The translations under genes and the position numbers were made by a program. Positions 1 to 5,219 of a stretch of DNA of 11,389 bases are shown in pieces. The stretch's first letter is position 1. Each line of letters starts with the position of its first letter. The DNA comes from Acidobacteriota bacterium (lineage in GTDB: Bacteria; Acidobacteriota; Blastocatellia; Pyrinomonadales; Pyrinomonadaceae). The stretch covers positions 1 through 11,389 of the forward strand of contig QHXE01000060.1 in NCBI GenBank assembly GCA_003222835.1, in the 5' to 3' direction. Below the pieces are notes generated by a model. The model was not told the origin of the DNA. It ran no database searches and saw only the letters and a list, made by a program, of their open reading frames with translations.

Positions 1-504
1 CGCGGGATCGTTTGAGTAGAGCCTTTGCTTCCAAAACGTCTTGTCGTTCCAGAAATCTTCGCAGACGGCAATTCCCAAATGTGTTTCGTCGAAATTGAAC
101 AGGCGCCGTTCACGCGCGGGTTCGAAGTAGCGCGGATCGTCGAACACGTCGTATTCAGGTAATAGCGTCTTGTCGGCAAAGCCGAGCAGTATCCGGTTTC
201 GAATCACCGCGGCTGAGTTGTAAAGCCTTCGACCTGTTGCCTGATCGCTGGGCCGCACCGTCCCTACTATTGCCGTCAATCCTTCGGTAGCATCGATGAT
301 TTTATCGAGCGGATTGAGAGCCAATCGAACGACGTCCGGGTCGAGAAACCAGTCGAGCGAGGTGTAACCTTGAACGGTTACCTCCGGAAAAACTATTAGG
401 TCGGAACCGTCTTTCTTGGCCTTTTCAATCGCGGCGAGGACGCTCGCGACATTGCCTTCATAGTCGCCGTTGGTCGTATTGATCTGCCCTATAGTGACGC
501 GCAT
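1..504 (-). CDS. nadE: Glutamine-dependent NAD+ synthetase, N-terminal glutaminase part (3' end outside window)
   Basis: The first 168 codons are present; the gene runs off the left edge. The protein opens with a carbon-nitrogen hydrolase (nitrilase-fold) domain. The expected catalytic triad is visible: Glu41 in VFPEVTVQGY, Lys112 in DKTLLPEYDVFDDPRYFEP and Cys148 in GIAVCEDFWND. The YDVFD-x3-YFEP stretch and CED-F-WN are typical of the glutaminase domain of two-domain NadE, which releases ammonia from glutamine. The C-terminal synthetase domain, which amidates deamido-NAD+ with ATP, would lie outside the window, so the full identity is inferred. A plain amidohydrolase of the nitrilase family is the alternative. 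The start is the ATG at 504, matching the usual N-terminus (MRVTIGQIN). No Shine-Dalgarno sequence precedes it, and a -10 element ends 9 nt upstream, so the mRNA may be leaderless. Confidence 0.85.
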   Translation of the reverse strand, partial: MRVTIGQINTTNGDYEGNVASVLAAIEKAKKDGSDLIVFPEVTVQGYTSLDWFLDPDVVRLALNPLDKIIDATEGLTAIVGTVRPSDQATGRRLYNSAAVIRNRILLGFADKTLLPEYDVFDDPRYFEPARERRLFNFDETHLGIAVCEDFWNDKTFWKQRLYSNDPA

Positions 505-513
505 CTAGAAGTG

Positions 514-542
514 ATTTTAGCACTGATTGCGCGAGTGGTTGA
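514..542 (-). promoter_or_regulatory. Putative extended -10 promoter of nadE
   Basis: On the minus strand TGC-TAAAAT (the -10 hexamer at 514-519, TG at 521-522) forms an extended -10 element. The hexamer 17 nt further upstream, TCAACC at 537-542, is a poor -35, as is common when an extended -10 is present. Initiation 6-9 nt downstream of the hexamer would fall at about 505-508, at or within 4 nt of the ATG at 504. This is a sequence match only; no start site is known. Confidence 0.5.
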
Positions 543-590
543 GTGAGAGCTGCGGCCCGTAGCGTTACGACCACTTTAAGAAAGCGATTT

Positions 591-680
591 AACCGCGGAG
601 GGCGCGGAGGAACTCGCGGAGGGATGAGAGTTAATCTCTTCTCTGCGACCTCTGCGCGAGACTCCGCGATCTCTGCGGTT
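591..680. repeat. Imperfect palindrome made of CGCGGAG-type units
   Basis: Left arm 591-630 holds three CGCGGAG units spaced about 10-12 nt apart. Right arm 635-680 holds the complementary CTCTGCG/CTCCGCG units, and the two meet at a central TTAA (631-634). The outermost 19 nt of the two arms match at 16 positions (AACCGC at one end, GCGGTT at the other). Such RNA would fold into a long hairpin. The right end overlaps the stop codon of the YjjX-like gene by two bases (TAA at 679-681), so the element lies directly behind that gene and upstream of the nadE promoter. It looks like a dispersed intergenic palindromic repeat and could also act as a transcript end or 3'-stabilising hairpin. No T tract follows on the minus strand, so it is not a standard intrinsic terminator. 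Confidence 0.75.
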
Positions 681-1293
681 ATCGCGACTCTGTCGAATAC
701 AACGCCGAGTTATAAAAAGGTGCGAATGCTGCAATCAACGCAGCTTCGAAACTCATTGAGCGTGTAAGCAGATCTCGGGAGAGCACGCCCCAGGCGCCTT
801 GTCGGCTTCTCACGTCGCGCGCTCCGGCGACTTCATCAATCACGATTCCCAGCTCACGCTTGCCTTGGATGACGCTCTTTACGATCGCCTCGGGCACACT
901 AATCGAGGGCGACATGCCAAAGCTGCCGCGCTCGCCATCAGTCACAAAAGCCCACCCGCGCAGAAACGTGTGCCACTCGCCATCAACTGATATGGAGTGA
1001 AAGCCGCCTTCCAGACCCACGTAGAGATCAGCGTCAAGTTTCTGTCCGACGAGAATCTCGCGCACGGCCAACGCTCGTTGACGCGCGCCACTCATCAACT
1101 CCCAATCGTTGAGTGGCATCGCCGGCGCGTCAGTCTCGACTTTTCGGGCGACGACACTCGCATTGCGCCAACTTGAATCAATCTCCGCAACGCGCGCGAT
1201 GCTGGCGCGCACGGCCATGATTTTCGCGGCGCGGTCAGAGCCCAGGGCGATTCGTTCGATTCGGTTTTTTGCCGCGGAACGTGCGTTTGACAT
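679..1293 (-). CDS. yjjX: Inosine/xanthosine triphosphatase, YjjX (DUF84) family
   Basis: The 204-residue product matches the YjjX non-canonical purine NTP phosphatase family, which hydrolyses ITP and XTP to the diphosphates and so cleans the nucleotide pool. Visible family blocks are IALGSDRAAKIMAVRASI (15-32, the nucleotide-binding opening strand and loop), YVGLEGG (91-97), RGSFGMSPSISVPEAI (122-137), ELGIVIDEVAGARDVRSRQG (147-166), GAWGVLSRDLLTR (166-178) and AFAPFYN (189-195). The family is normally about 170-180 residues; the excess is a roughly 14-residue N-terminal extension before the first strand. The next in-frame ATG, Met26, would cut into the core, so ATG 1293 was kept. A GAGG Shine-Dalgarno (1299-1302) lies 5 nt upstream of that ATG. 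The gene is transcribed divergently from the LeuA-like gene. Its stop codon touches a palindromic repeat. Confidence 0.88.
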   Translation of the reverse strand: MSNARSAAKNRIERIALGSDRAAKIMAVRASIARVAEIDSSWRNASVVARKVETDAPAMPLNDWELMSGARQRALAVREILVGQKLDADLYVGLEGGFHSISVDGEWHTFLRGWAFVTDGERGSFGMSPSISVPEAIVKSVIQGKRELGIVIDEVAGARDVRSRQGAWGVLSRDLLTRSMSFEAALIAAFAPFYNSALYSTESR

Positions 1294-1308
1294 TCAAGCC
1301 TCGCGGTT

Positions 1309-1337
1309 GTTGTAATCGAATCCAGTTGAGAGTACAA
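1309..1337 (-). promoter_or_regulatory. Weak candidate promoter for the YjjX-like gene
   Basis: On the minus strand TTGTAC (1332-1337) and TACAAC (1309-1314) are separated by 17 nt and sit a suitable distance upstream of the GAGG ribosome-binding site and the ATG at 1293. Matches to the sigma70 consensus are only 3/6 and 4/6, so this is tentative. The implied leader would be about 10 nt. Confidence 0.3.
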
Positions 1338-1370
1338 GCTTCGTTTGACCGCACAGACTTTGGTTGTGAT

Positions 1371-1393
1371 TCCCTCTCCCAAAGGGCGAGGGA
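1371..1393. repeat. Short GC-rich hairpin in the divergent intergenic region
   Basis: TCCCTCTCCC (1371-1380), loop AAA, then GGGCGAGGGA (1384-1393) form a 10-bp stem with one mismatch. It ends 19 nt before the ATG of the LeuA-like gene and would fold in that gene's 5' leader. The 3' arm contains the only GAGGGAG purine run upstream of the start, but this is further from the ATG than a normal ribosome-binding site. From memory, CCCTCTCCC/GGGAGAGGG inverted repeats occur dispersed between genes in many bacterial genomes; I cannot test that here. Confidence 0.6.
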
Positions 1394-1412
1394 GTTGAAA
1401 TGATGTGAAGAG

Positions 1413-2627
1413 ATGTCCGTGGCCGAACTGATTTACGACTGGAACAAAGTCGATCCCGTCCTGCAAAAACCCGATCGTCATATCGGCTTTGACGATGAAA
1501 CCCTGCGCGACGGCTTGCAATCACCATCCGTGTGCGAACCTTCGGTCGAAAAGAAGATTGAACTTTTGCATTTGATGGATGCACTGGGTATCGACACCGC
1601 CGACATTGGATTGCCAGGCGCGGGTGGAACTCACGCGGCGGGCGTCGAGATGATGGCCTGCGAGATCGCCGTCAATAGACTAAAACTTCGTCCCAACTGC
1701 GCCGCGCGCACGCATAAGAACGACATCATTCCGATTGTGGAGATTTCGCAACGCGCGGGTATCCCGATTGAAGCCTGCACATTCATCGGCTCGTCCCCGA
1801 TTCGCTTCTATGCCGAGGAGTGGACTCTTGATAAGCTCCTGCAAATGACGGAAGAGGCGGTGACCTTCGCGGTTAACGAAGGCTTGCCGGTTATGTTCGT
1901 TACTGAAGACACAACGCGCGCTAATCCTGAAACACTTCGCGCGCTTTATACGACCGCGATTCGTTGTGGCGCGCGCGCGGTTTGCGTTTGCGACACGGTG
2001 GGCCACGCCACACCGGACGGCGCGCGCGAAGTCGTGAAGTTTGTGCGCGAAATCATCGATCAGCAGGGCGAGAAAATTCGTTTGGATTGGCACGGACATC
2101 AGGATCGCGGCCTGGGGGTAATCAATTCAATGGCAGCGATTGAAGGCGGCGCCGATCAGGTGCACGGTTCGGCGCTCGGCATGGGCGAACGTGTCGGTAA
2201 CACGCCGATGGATCAGTTACTGGTGAACTTAAAACTTCTGGGCTGGATCGAAAACGATTTGAGCCGGCTCCGCGAGTACTGCGACAAGGCCGCGGAAGCT
2301 TGCCGCTGGATCGTACCGCTGAACTATCCCGTTTTTGGGCGCGACGCTTTTCGCACGGCTACCGGTGTACACGCGGCCGCCGTCATCAAAAGCTACAAGA
2401 AAGGCGACGCGGAGCTTGCCGACCTAATATACTCGGGCGTGCCTGCGGGACAATTCGGCCTGAAGCAAGTAATAGAGATAGGTCCCATGAGCGGCAAATC
2501 AAATGTAATCTTCTGGCTGGAGAGTCGTGGGATAGAAGCCAGTGAAGATCGGGTCACGCGCATCTATGAACGCGCCAAGCAAGCGTCGGCGGTGTTGAGC
2601 GAAGATGAAGTGAAGGCTCTTGTGTGA
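1413..2627 (+). CDS. LeuA/homocitrate-synthase-like DRE-TIM metallolyase (2-isopropylmalate synthase family)
   Basis: The 404-residue protein has the signatures of the acyl-CoA-condensing DRE-TIM metallolyases, which join acetyl-CoA (or a relative) to a 2-oxo acid. DDETLRDGLQSP (27-38) carries the catalytic Arg32 and metal ligand Asp33. CDTVGHATP is at 193-201. His227 and His229 in DWHGHQDRGLG and Asn263 in GMGERVGNT are the other expected metal ligands. VFGRDAFRTATGVH (307-320) corresponds to the subdomain that in LeuA reads GENAFAHESGIH. The roughly 120-residue leucine-binding regulatory domain of canonical LeuA is absent, and the length is nearer to homocitrate or citramalate synthases. 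The substrate cannot be read from sequence, and no leu, lys or nif gene is adjacent. ATG 1413 is the first start after an in-frame TGA at 1401; AAGAG lies directly against it, so the ribosome-binding site is poor. Confidence 0.75.
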   Translation: MSVAELIYDWNKVDPVLQKPDRHIGFDDETLRDGLQSPSVCEPSVEKKIELLHLMDALGIDTADIGLPGAGGTHAAGVEMMACEIAVNRLKLRPNCAARTHKNDIIPIVEISQRAGIPIEACTFIGSSPIRFYAEEWTLDKLLQMTEEAVTFAVNEGLPVMFVTEDTTRANPETLRALYTTAIRCGARAVCVCDTVGHATPDGAREVVKFVREIIDQQGEKIRLDWHGHQDRGLGVINSMAAIEGGADQVHGSALGMGERVGNTPMDQLLVNLKLLGWIENDLSRLREYCDKAAEACRWIVPLNYPVFGRDAFRTATGVHAAAVIKSYKKGDAELADLIYSGVPAGQFGLKQVIEIGPMSGKSNVIFWLESRGIEASEDRVTRIYERAKQASAVLSEDEVKALV

Positions 2628-2631
2628 TTGA

Positions 2632-2714
2632 CAGTACCACCTTTGTAGCGGGTGGTCCGTCTTGGATTAGTCGACTATTAGCCAGCGACCCACCCACTAA
2701 CGCATGTGGTACTG
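2632..2714. repeat. 83-bp palindromic element between convergent genes
   Basis: CAGTACCAC (2632-2640) and GTGGTACTG (2706-2714) are perfect 9-bp inverted ends. Moving inward, GGGTGG (2650-2655) pairs with CCACCC (2690-2695), with TAG/CTA in register beside them, giving about 20 matches in the outer 24 nt of each arm. The centre holds a separate perfect 10-bp palindrome, TAGTCGACTA (2668-2677). The element starts 4 nt after the stop of the LeuA-like gene and ends 6 nt before the stop of the DUF4388 gene, so it fills the convergent gap and would form a hairpin in both transcripts. It resembles a dispersed palindromic repeat (REP or MITE-like) with no coding capacity. A bidirectional transcription end is a plausible side role, although no T tract follows either arm. 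Confidence 0.75.
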
Positions 2715-2720
2715 ATCTCA

Positions 2721-3818
2721 CTAATTAATCGGAATCGTAACAGTTGCCGAACCAGCCTTGCCCGCAGGGAAACGTTTCTGTCTAGCGATGCGCAGCGCGG
2801 TTGCGTCGCCACCGGAAGCCTGAGTTACGCGACCGTTCTCATCATAAGTCACTTGGACTGTAACTCTCTTAGCTCCGGCACTCGGAGATATCTGCGTCTT
2901 GGGCACAGTCGAATTGGCGGCAACCGGATTTTCCTTTGGAGTCGTTAACGTCGTTGCGGCAGCCGTTGCAGCCTCGCGAGTCTTGGCGAGTTCTTTCGCG
3001 CGGGCTTCGCGCTGGCGCCTCGCAACTAAATCGGCGTCTGAATTTGTCGTGGGTTGTTCGGTCTCGCTGGGCGCGGGAGATGCATTGTCAGCCTCGTTGG
3101 AAATCTCGTTGGCGATTCCGTTCGAGGACTCGTTGGAGACGACGGGAGGCGCGAGTGTCTGCGCATTGTCTGTAGCCAACGACTTGGCTTCGTTGGCCAG
3201 CCTCGCCGTCTTGTTGTGAGCATACCAACCCCAGGGAGCTCCAATCACCCCAACTATTAGCGCCACTGCGCCTACGACCGCAGCTGGAGTCCAAGGTCTA
3301 TTTCCGCGTCGCAGGCCGGGGGCGACTTTGGGGACAAAAGTTCTAACTTCGACCGACGGGTCGGAGGGAAAGTCAGTCCCGGCGTTCTTCACGTCAGGCG
3401 CATGTTCGGCAACGCGAATCTCTACACTGCCAGCAGAGACGGCTTCTGTCACGGCCTTGCTTTCATCTTCGTGCGAGTGTTCCGGTTCCGAAAAAGGATT
3501 GCGGGCAGCGATGCCTTCATCCATGCGCCGCAGCCCTTCCAGAACTACGGAAGTCCAAGGCTGATTGATTGTGTGTTCGGGAGCCTCGAACGCGGGGCTG
3601 AAAGTGAACGATGCATTCGGCAACGTCAAAGCGTAGTAAACCGCTTCGATGCCACGCAGCGCGCCGAGGCGTGCATGCACTACTAATCCCGCCTGAAGAT
3701 AGAAATAACCGGGGCCACTTGAATATACAACTTTCAACCGCCCGGTCTTTCTTTGATTGCAGAAGAATTCGATCAGCTCGGCGAGCGAAAGGTCGCTGAG
3801 TTCTCCGGTTAATGGCAT
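2721..3818 (-). CDS. DUF4388 (PATAN) protein with one transmembrane segment and a TonB-C-like end
   Basis: 365 residues. Residues 1-100 form a DUF4388/PATAN domain (GELSDLSLAELIEFFCNQRKTGRLKV, then a Gly-rich beta part with YFYLQAGLVVHARLGALRGIEAVY and the ASFTF strand), a family found in signalling proteins of Acidobacteriota and Myxococcota. Residues 105-175 are a polar linker. A single membrane helix lies at about 178-199, preceded by basic residues (LRRGNR), which suggests cytoplasmic N and periplasmic C. Residues 205-312 are Ala/Asn/Ser/Thr-rich with a charged stretch at 262-282 that could be a coiled coil. Residues 318-365 (VTVQVTYDENGRV...RFPAGKAGSATVTIPI) resemble a shortened TonB C-terminal domain. 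AGAGAGGA at 3826-3833 lies 7 nt before the ATG. It lies 80 nt downstream of the TonB-family gene and may share its transcript. Function unknown. Confidence 0.8.
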   Translation of the reverse strand: MPLTGELSDLSLAELIEFFCNQRKTGRLKVVYSSGPGYFYLQAGLVVHARLGALRGIEAVYYALTLPNASFTFSPAFEAPEHTINQPWTSVVLEGLRRMDEGIAARNPFSEPEHSHEDESKAVTEAVSAGSVEIRVAEHAPDVKNAGTDFPSDPSVEVRTFVPKVAPGLRRGNRPWTPAAVVGAVALIVGVIGAPWGWYAHNKTARLANEAKSLATDNAQTLAPPVVSNESSNGIANEISNEADNASPAPSETEQPTTNSDADLVARRQREARAKELAKTREAATAAATTLTTPKENPVAANSTVPKTQISPSAGAKRVTVQVTYDENGRVTQASGGDATALRIARQKRFPAGKAGSATVTIPIN

Positions 3819-3862
3819 ACGCTATTCCTCTCTCATCGGAAATTGGTGCGAGACGCTGGCGA

Positions 3863-3900
3863 GAACTGCCGCTCGGGAGTCGCAGGTCGCGAGGCGGTTC
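3863..3900. other. Imperfect inverted repeat in the gap between the two TonB-like genes
   Basis: GAACTGCCGCTCG (3863-3875) and CGAGGCGGTTC (3890-3900) can pair with a G-U pair and a two-base bulge. The structure overlaps the stop codon of the upstream TonB-family gene (3899-3901) and precedes the ribosome-binding site of the DUF4388 gene. No T tract follows on the minus strand and I see no promoter in this 80-nt gap. It may modulate read-through or be chance. Confidence 0.3.
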
Positions 3901-5047
3901 ATTTTGGAAGCGAGAAGTTGTAATTGATCAAGCCGGTTACTTTTACCGGCATCCCTGAGAGCTTCGTCGGCGAGAAATGCGCGAGAGACGCTGCCTTCAC
4001 AGCGGCATCGCGGAGCATTCCCGGACCACTGAGAGCACGGGCGGAGACCACCTTGCCATTTTCATCGACCACCACTTCGACCTGCACAACTCCCTCAGTG
4101 CGCATTCGGCGAGCAACGTCAGGATACACCGGAGTCGGCAGGCTGAGAGCCTTTCCGTTTAGCACGCCGCTCGATACAGGTTTCAACAGAGGACGCGGTG
4201 CTGGCGGTGCGTCGTTCCCCGCTACTACGATGCGCTTGTTTGTGTCTGCGGGGAGGCCGCGGAAATCCGGGGTCGAAGGCTGAACTGACGACACCTTCAG
4301 TTTGTCGACAGAAATTGACGGAGGCAGGGTCGCAGCGGATCTGTTTTCCGGTTGCTTCACCGCAGCGCCGACGGAATTCCCAAGCTTAGCGTCGTTCACA
4401 GTGGCCGATGGTCTTAAACTTGTGGCATCGGGCTGCGCAGAGTTTGCGACCGGCGGAATAGACGCGCCAGGCTGAAGCATCTTCGCCATCGAGGCATCGA
4501 GATAGTAAAAGATCGTTCGATAAGTCATCTCCGAAGCCTCGAAGCCAATCTTACCGTTCTCGACCACCGCAACCGAGGTCGTCATCTTCACCCAGTTTCC
4601 AACCGAGTCGTACTCGTACTTGTAGACTTCCTTGCTCACCAGCGATCCGTCCGCACTAACCAAAGTCATCTCGCTGATGTTTCCCCTCTCGTCATACTTG
4701 TAGACCTCGCGGCCCGTTAACGTAGCGCCTTCAACCGGGAAATATTGATTCCGTGTTTTCGATCCCTTGAGATCGTACTCGGCAGTCTCCAACACTGTTC
4801 GCTTGTTGTCTTCAACTGTCTTCCCACCTGCGTTCGAGAGCTTGACTACTTCGGTGCGGACACGGCGCACTGGTCCAATCAATCCATCGCGCCCGCGATC
4901 AGTTTCGTTGTCGCCGCCGTTAGCCGCGCTGGGCTGCGGCTGGAAGTTGTTGGCTTTCGCAGTCAAGTTAGTCTGGCCGGAAGCGGTAGCGATCATTATC
5001 GCCAGAGACAAAACCGCGAAGGTTAATCGGGTAGCTTGCTTTGACAT
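3899..5047 (-). CDS. Secreted TonB-family protein with YD-repeat-like region
   Basis: 382 residues. A signal peptide is clear (basic start, hydrophobic 8-20, likely cleavage near TASG-Q at 24/25). Residues 85-185 carry YD/Rhs-like strands (YKYDERGNISEMTLVSADGS, YKYEYDSVGNWVKMTT). A Pro/Ala/Ser-rich linker spans about 192-295. Residues 295-382 are a full TonB C-terminal domain: VLNGKALSLPTPVYPDVARR, then VVQVEVVVDENGKVVSARAL-SGPGMLRDAAVKAA and HFSPTKLSGMPVKVTG. In classical TonB this domain contacts outer-membrane transporters while an N-terminal helix binds ExbB/ExbD. Here there is only a signal peptide, so energy transduction is doubtful unless the peptide stays as an anchor, and no exbB/exbD is nearby. 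AGGAG (5054-5058) lies 6 nt before the ATG, and a good promoter lies upstream. The domain arrangement is familiar from Blastocatellia-type Acidobacteriota, where its function is unclear. Confidence 0.85.
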   Translation of the reverse strand: MSKQATRLTFAVLSLAIMIATASGQTNLTAKANNFQPQPSAANGGDNETDRGRDGLIGPVRRVRTEVVKLSNAGGKTVEDNKRTVLETAEYDLKGSKTRNQYFPVEGATLTGREVYKYDERGNISEMTLVSADGSLVSKEVYKYEYDSVGNWVKMTTSVAVVENGKIGFEASEMTYRTIFYYLDASMAKMLQPGASIPPVANSAQPDATSLRPSATVNDAKLGNSVGAAVKQPENRSAATLPPSISVDKLKVSSVQPSTPDFRGLPADTNKRIVVAGNDAPPAPRPLLKPVSSGVLNGKALSLPTPVYPDVARRMRTEGVVQVEVVVDENGKVVSARALSGPGMLRDAAVKAASLAHFSPTKLSGMPVKVTGLINYNFSLPK

Positions 5048-5110
5048 TGTCTTCTCCTGAATCTTGAACTGAAAAGTGAGACCGAGGCTTTAACTTCCGA
5101 GGGCAAGCGG

Positions 5111-5128
5111 GAAGCCTGGCAGGGCTTC
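5111..5128 (-). other. Hairpin at the predicted 5' end of the TonB-family transcript
   Basis: GAAGCC and GGCTTC (5111-5116 and 5123-5128) form a perfect 6-bp stem around a 6-nt loop. With the promoter at 5138-5166 the transcript would start near 5131, placing this stem a few nucleotides from the 5' end of a leader of about 84 nt. 5'-terminal stems can stabilise mRNA; that role is inferred here. Confidence 0.4.
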
Positions 5129-5137
5129 GACTCGACA

Positions 5138-5166
5138 ATATTACTGTGTTAAAGCGAGTTTGTCTA
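5138..5166 (-). promoter_or_regulatory. Probable sigma70-type promoter of the TonB-family gene
   Basis: On the minus strand TAGACA (5161-5166, 5/6 match to TTGACA) and TAATAT (5138-5143, 4/6 match to TATAAT) are separated by exactly 17 nt. This lies 90 nt upstream of the ATG at 5047 and downstream of the carboxypeptidase stop at 5220, so the TonB-family gene probably begins a new transcription unit. Confidence 0.55.
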
Positions 5167-5219
5167 GAGCCAACATGCGGAAAAAGGATGAAACAATTGC
5201 CTGTTTTTGACGATTTTCG

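Noticed and set aside
543..767. Plus-strand open frame of 74 codons starting at ATG-like codon 543
   Set aside because: It consists largely of the CGCGGAG palindrome read in frame (Arg/Gly-rich) and then runs antisense into the YjjX gene; no ribosome-binding site or family resemblance.
1095..1584. Two minus-strand open frames crossing the yjjX/LeuA-like divergent region
   Set aside because: They overlap the start of the LeuA-like gene and most of the intergenic region in other frames, contain no domain, and conflict with the clear starts of both real genes.
1968..1980. Alternating GC run as a Z-DNA or regulatory tract
   Set aside because: It lies inside the LeuA-like coding sequence, encodes Gly-Ala-Arg-Ala in frame and is explained by GC-rich codon use.
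2632..2714. Integron attC recombination site
   Set aside because: The nested palindrome is suggestive, but the conserved core sites (GTTRRRY and RYYYAAC) are not at the ends, there is no cassette on either side and no integrase in the window.
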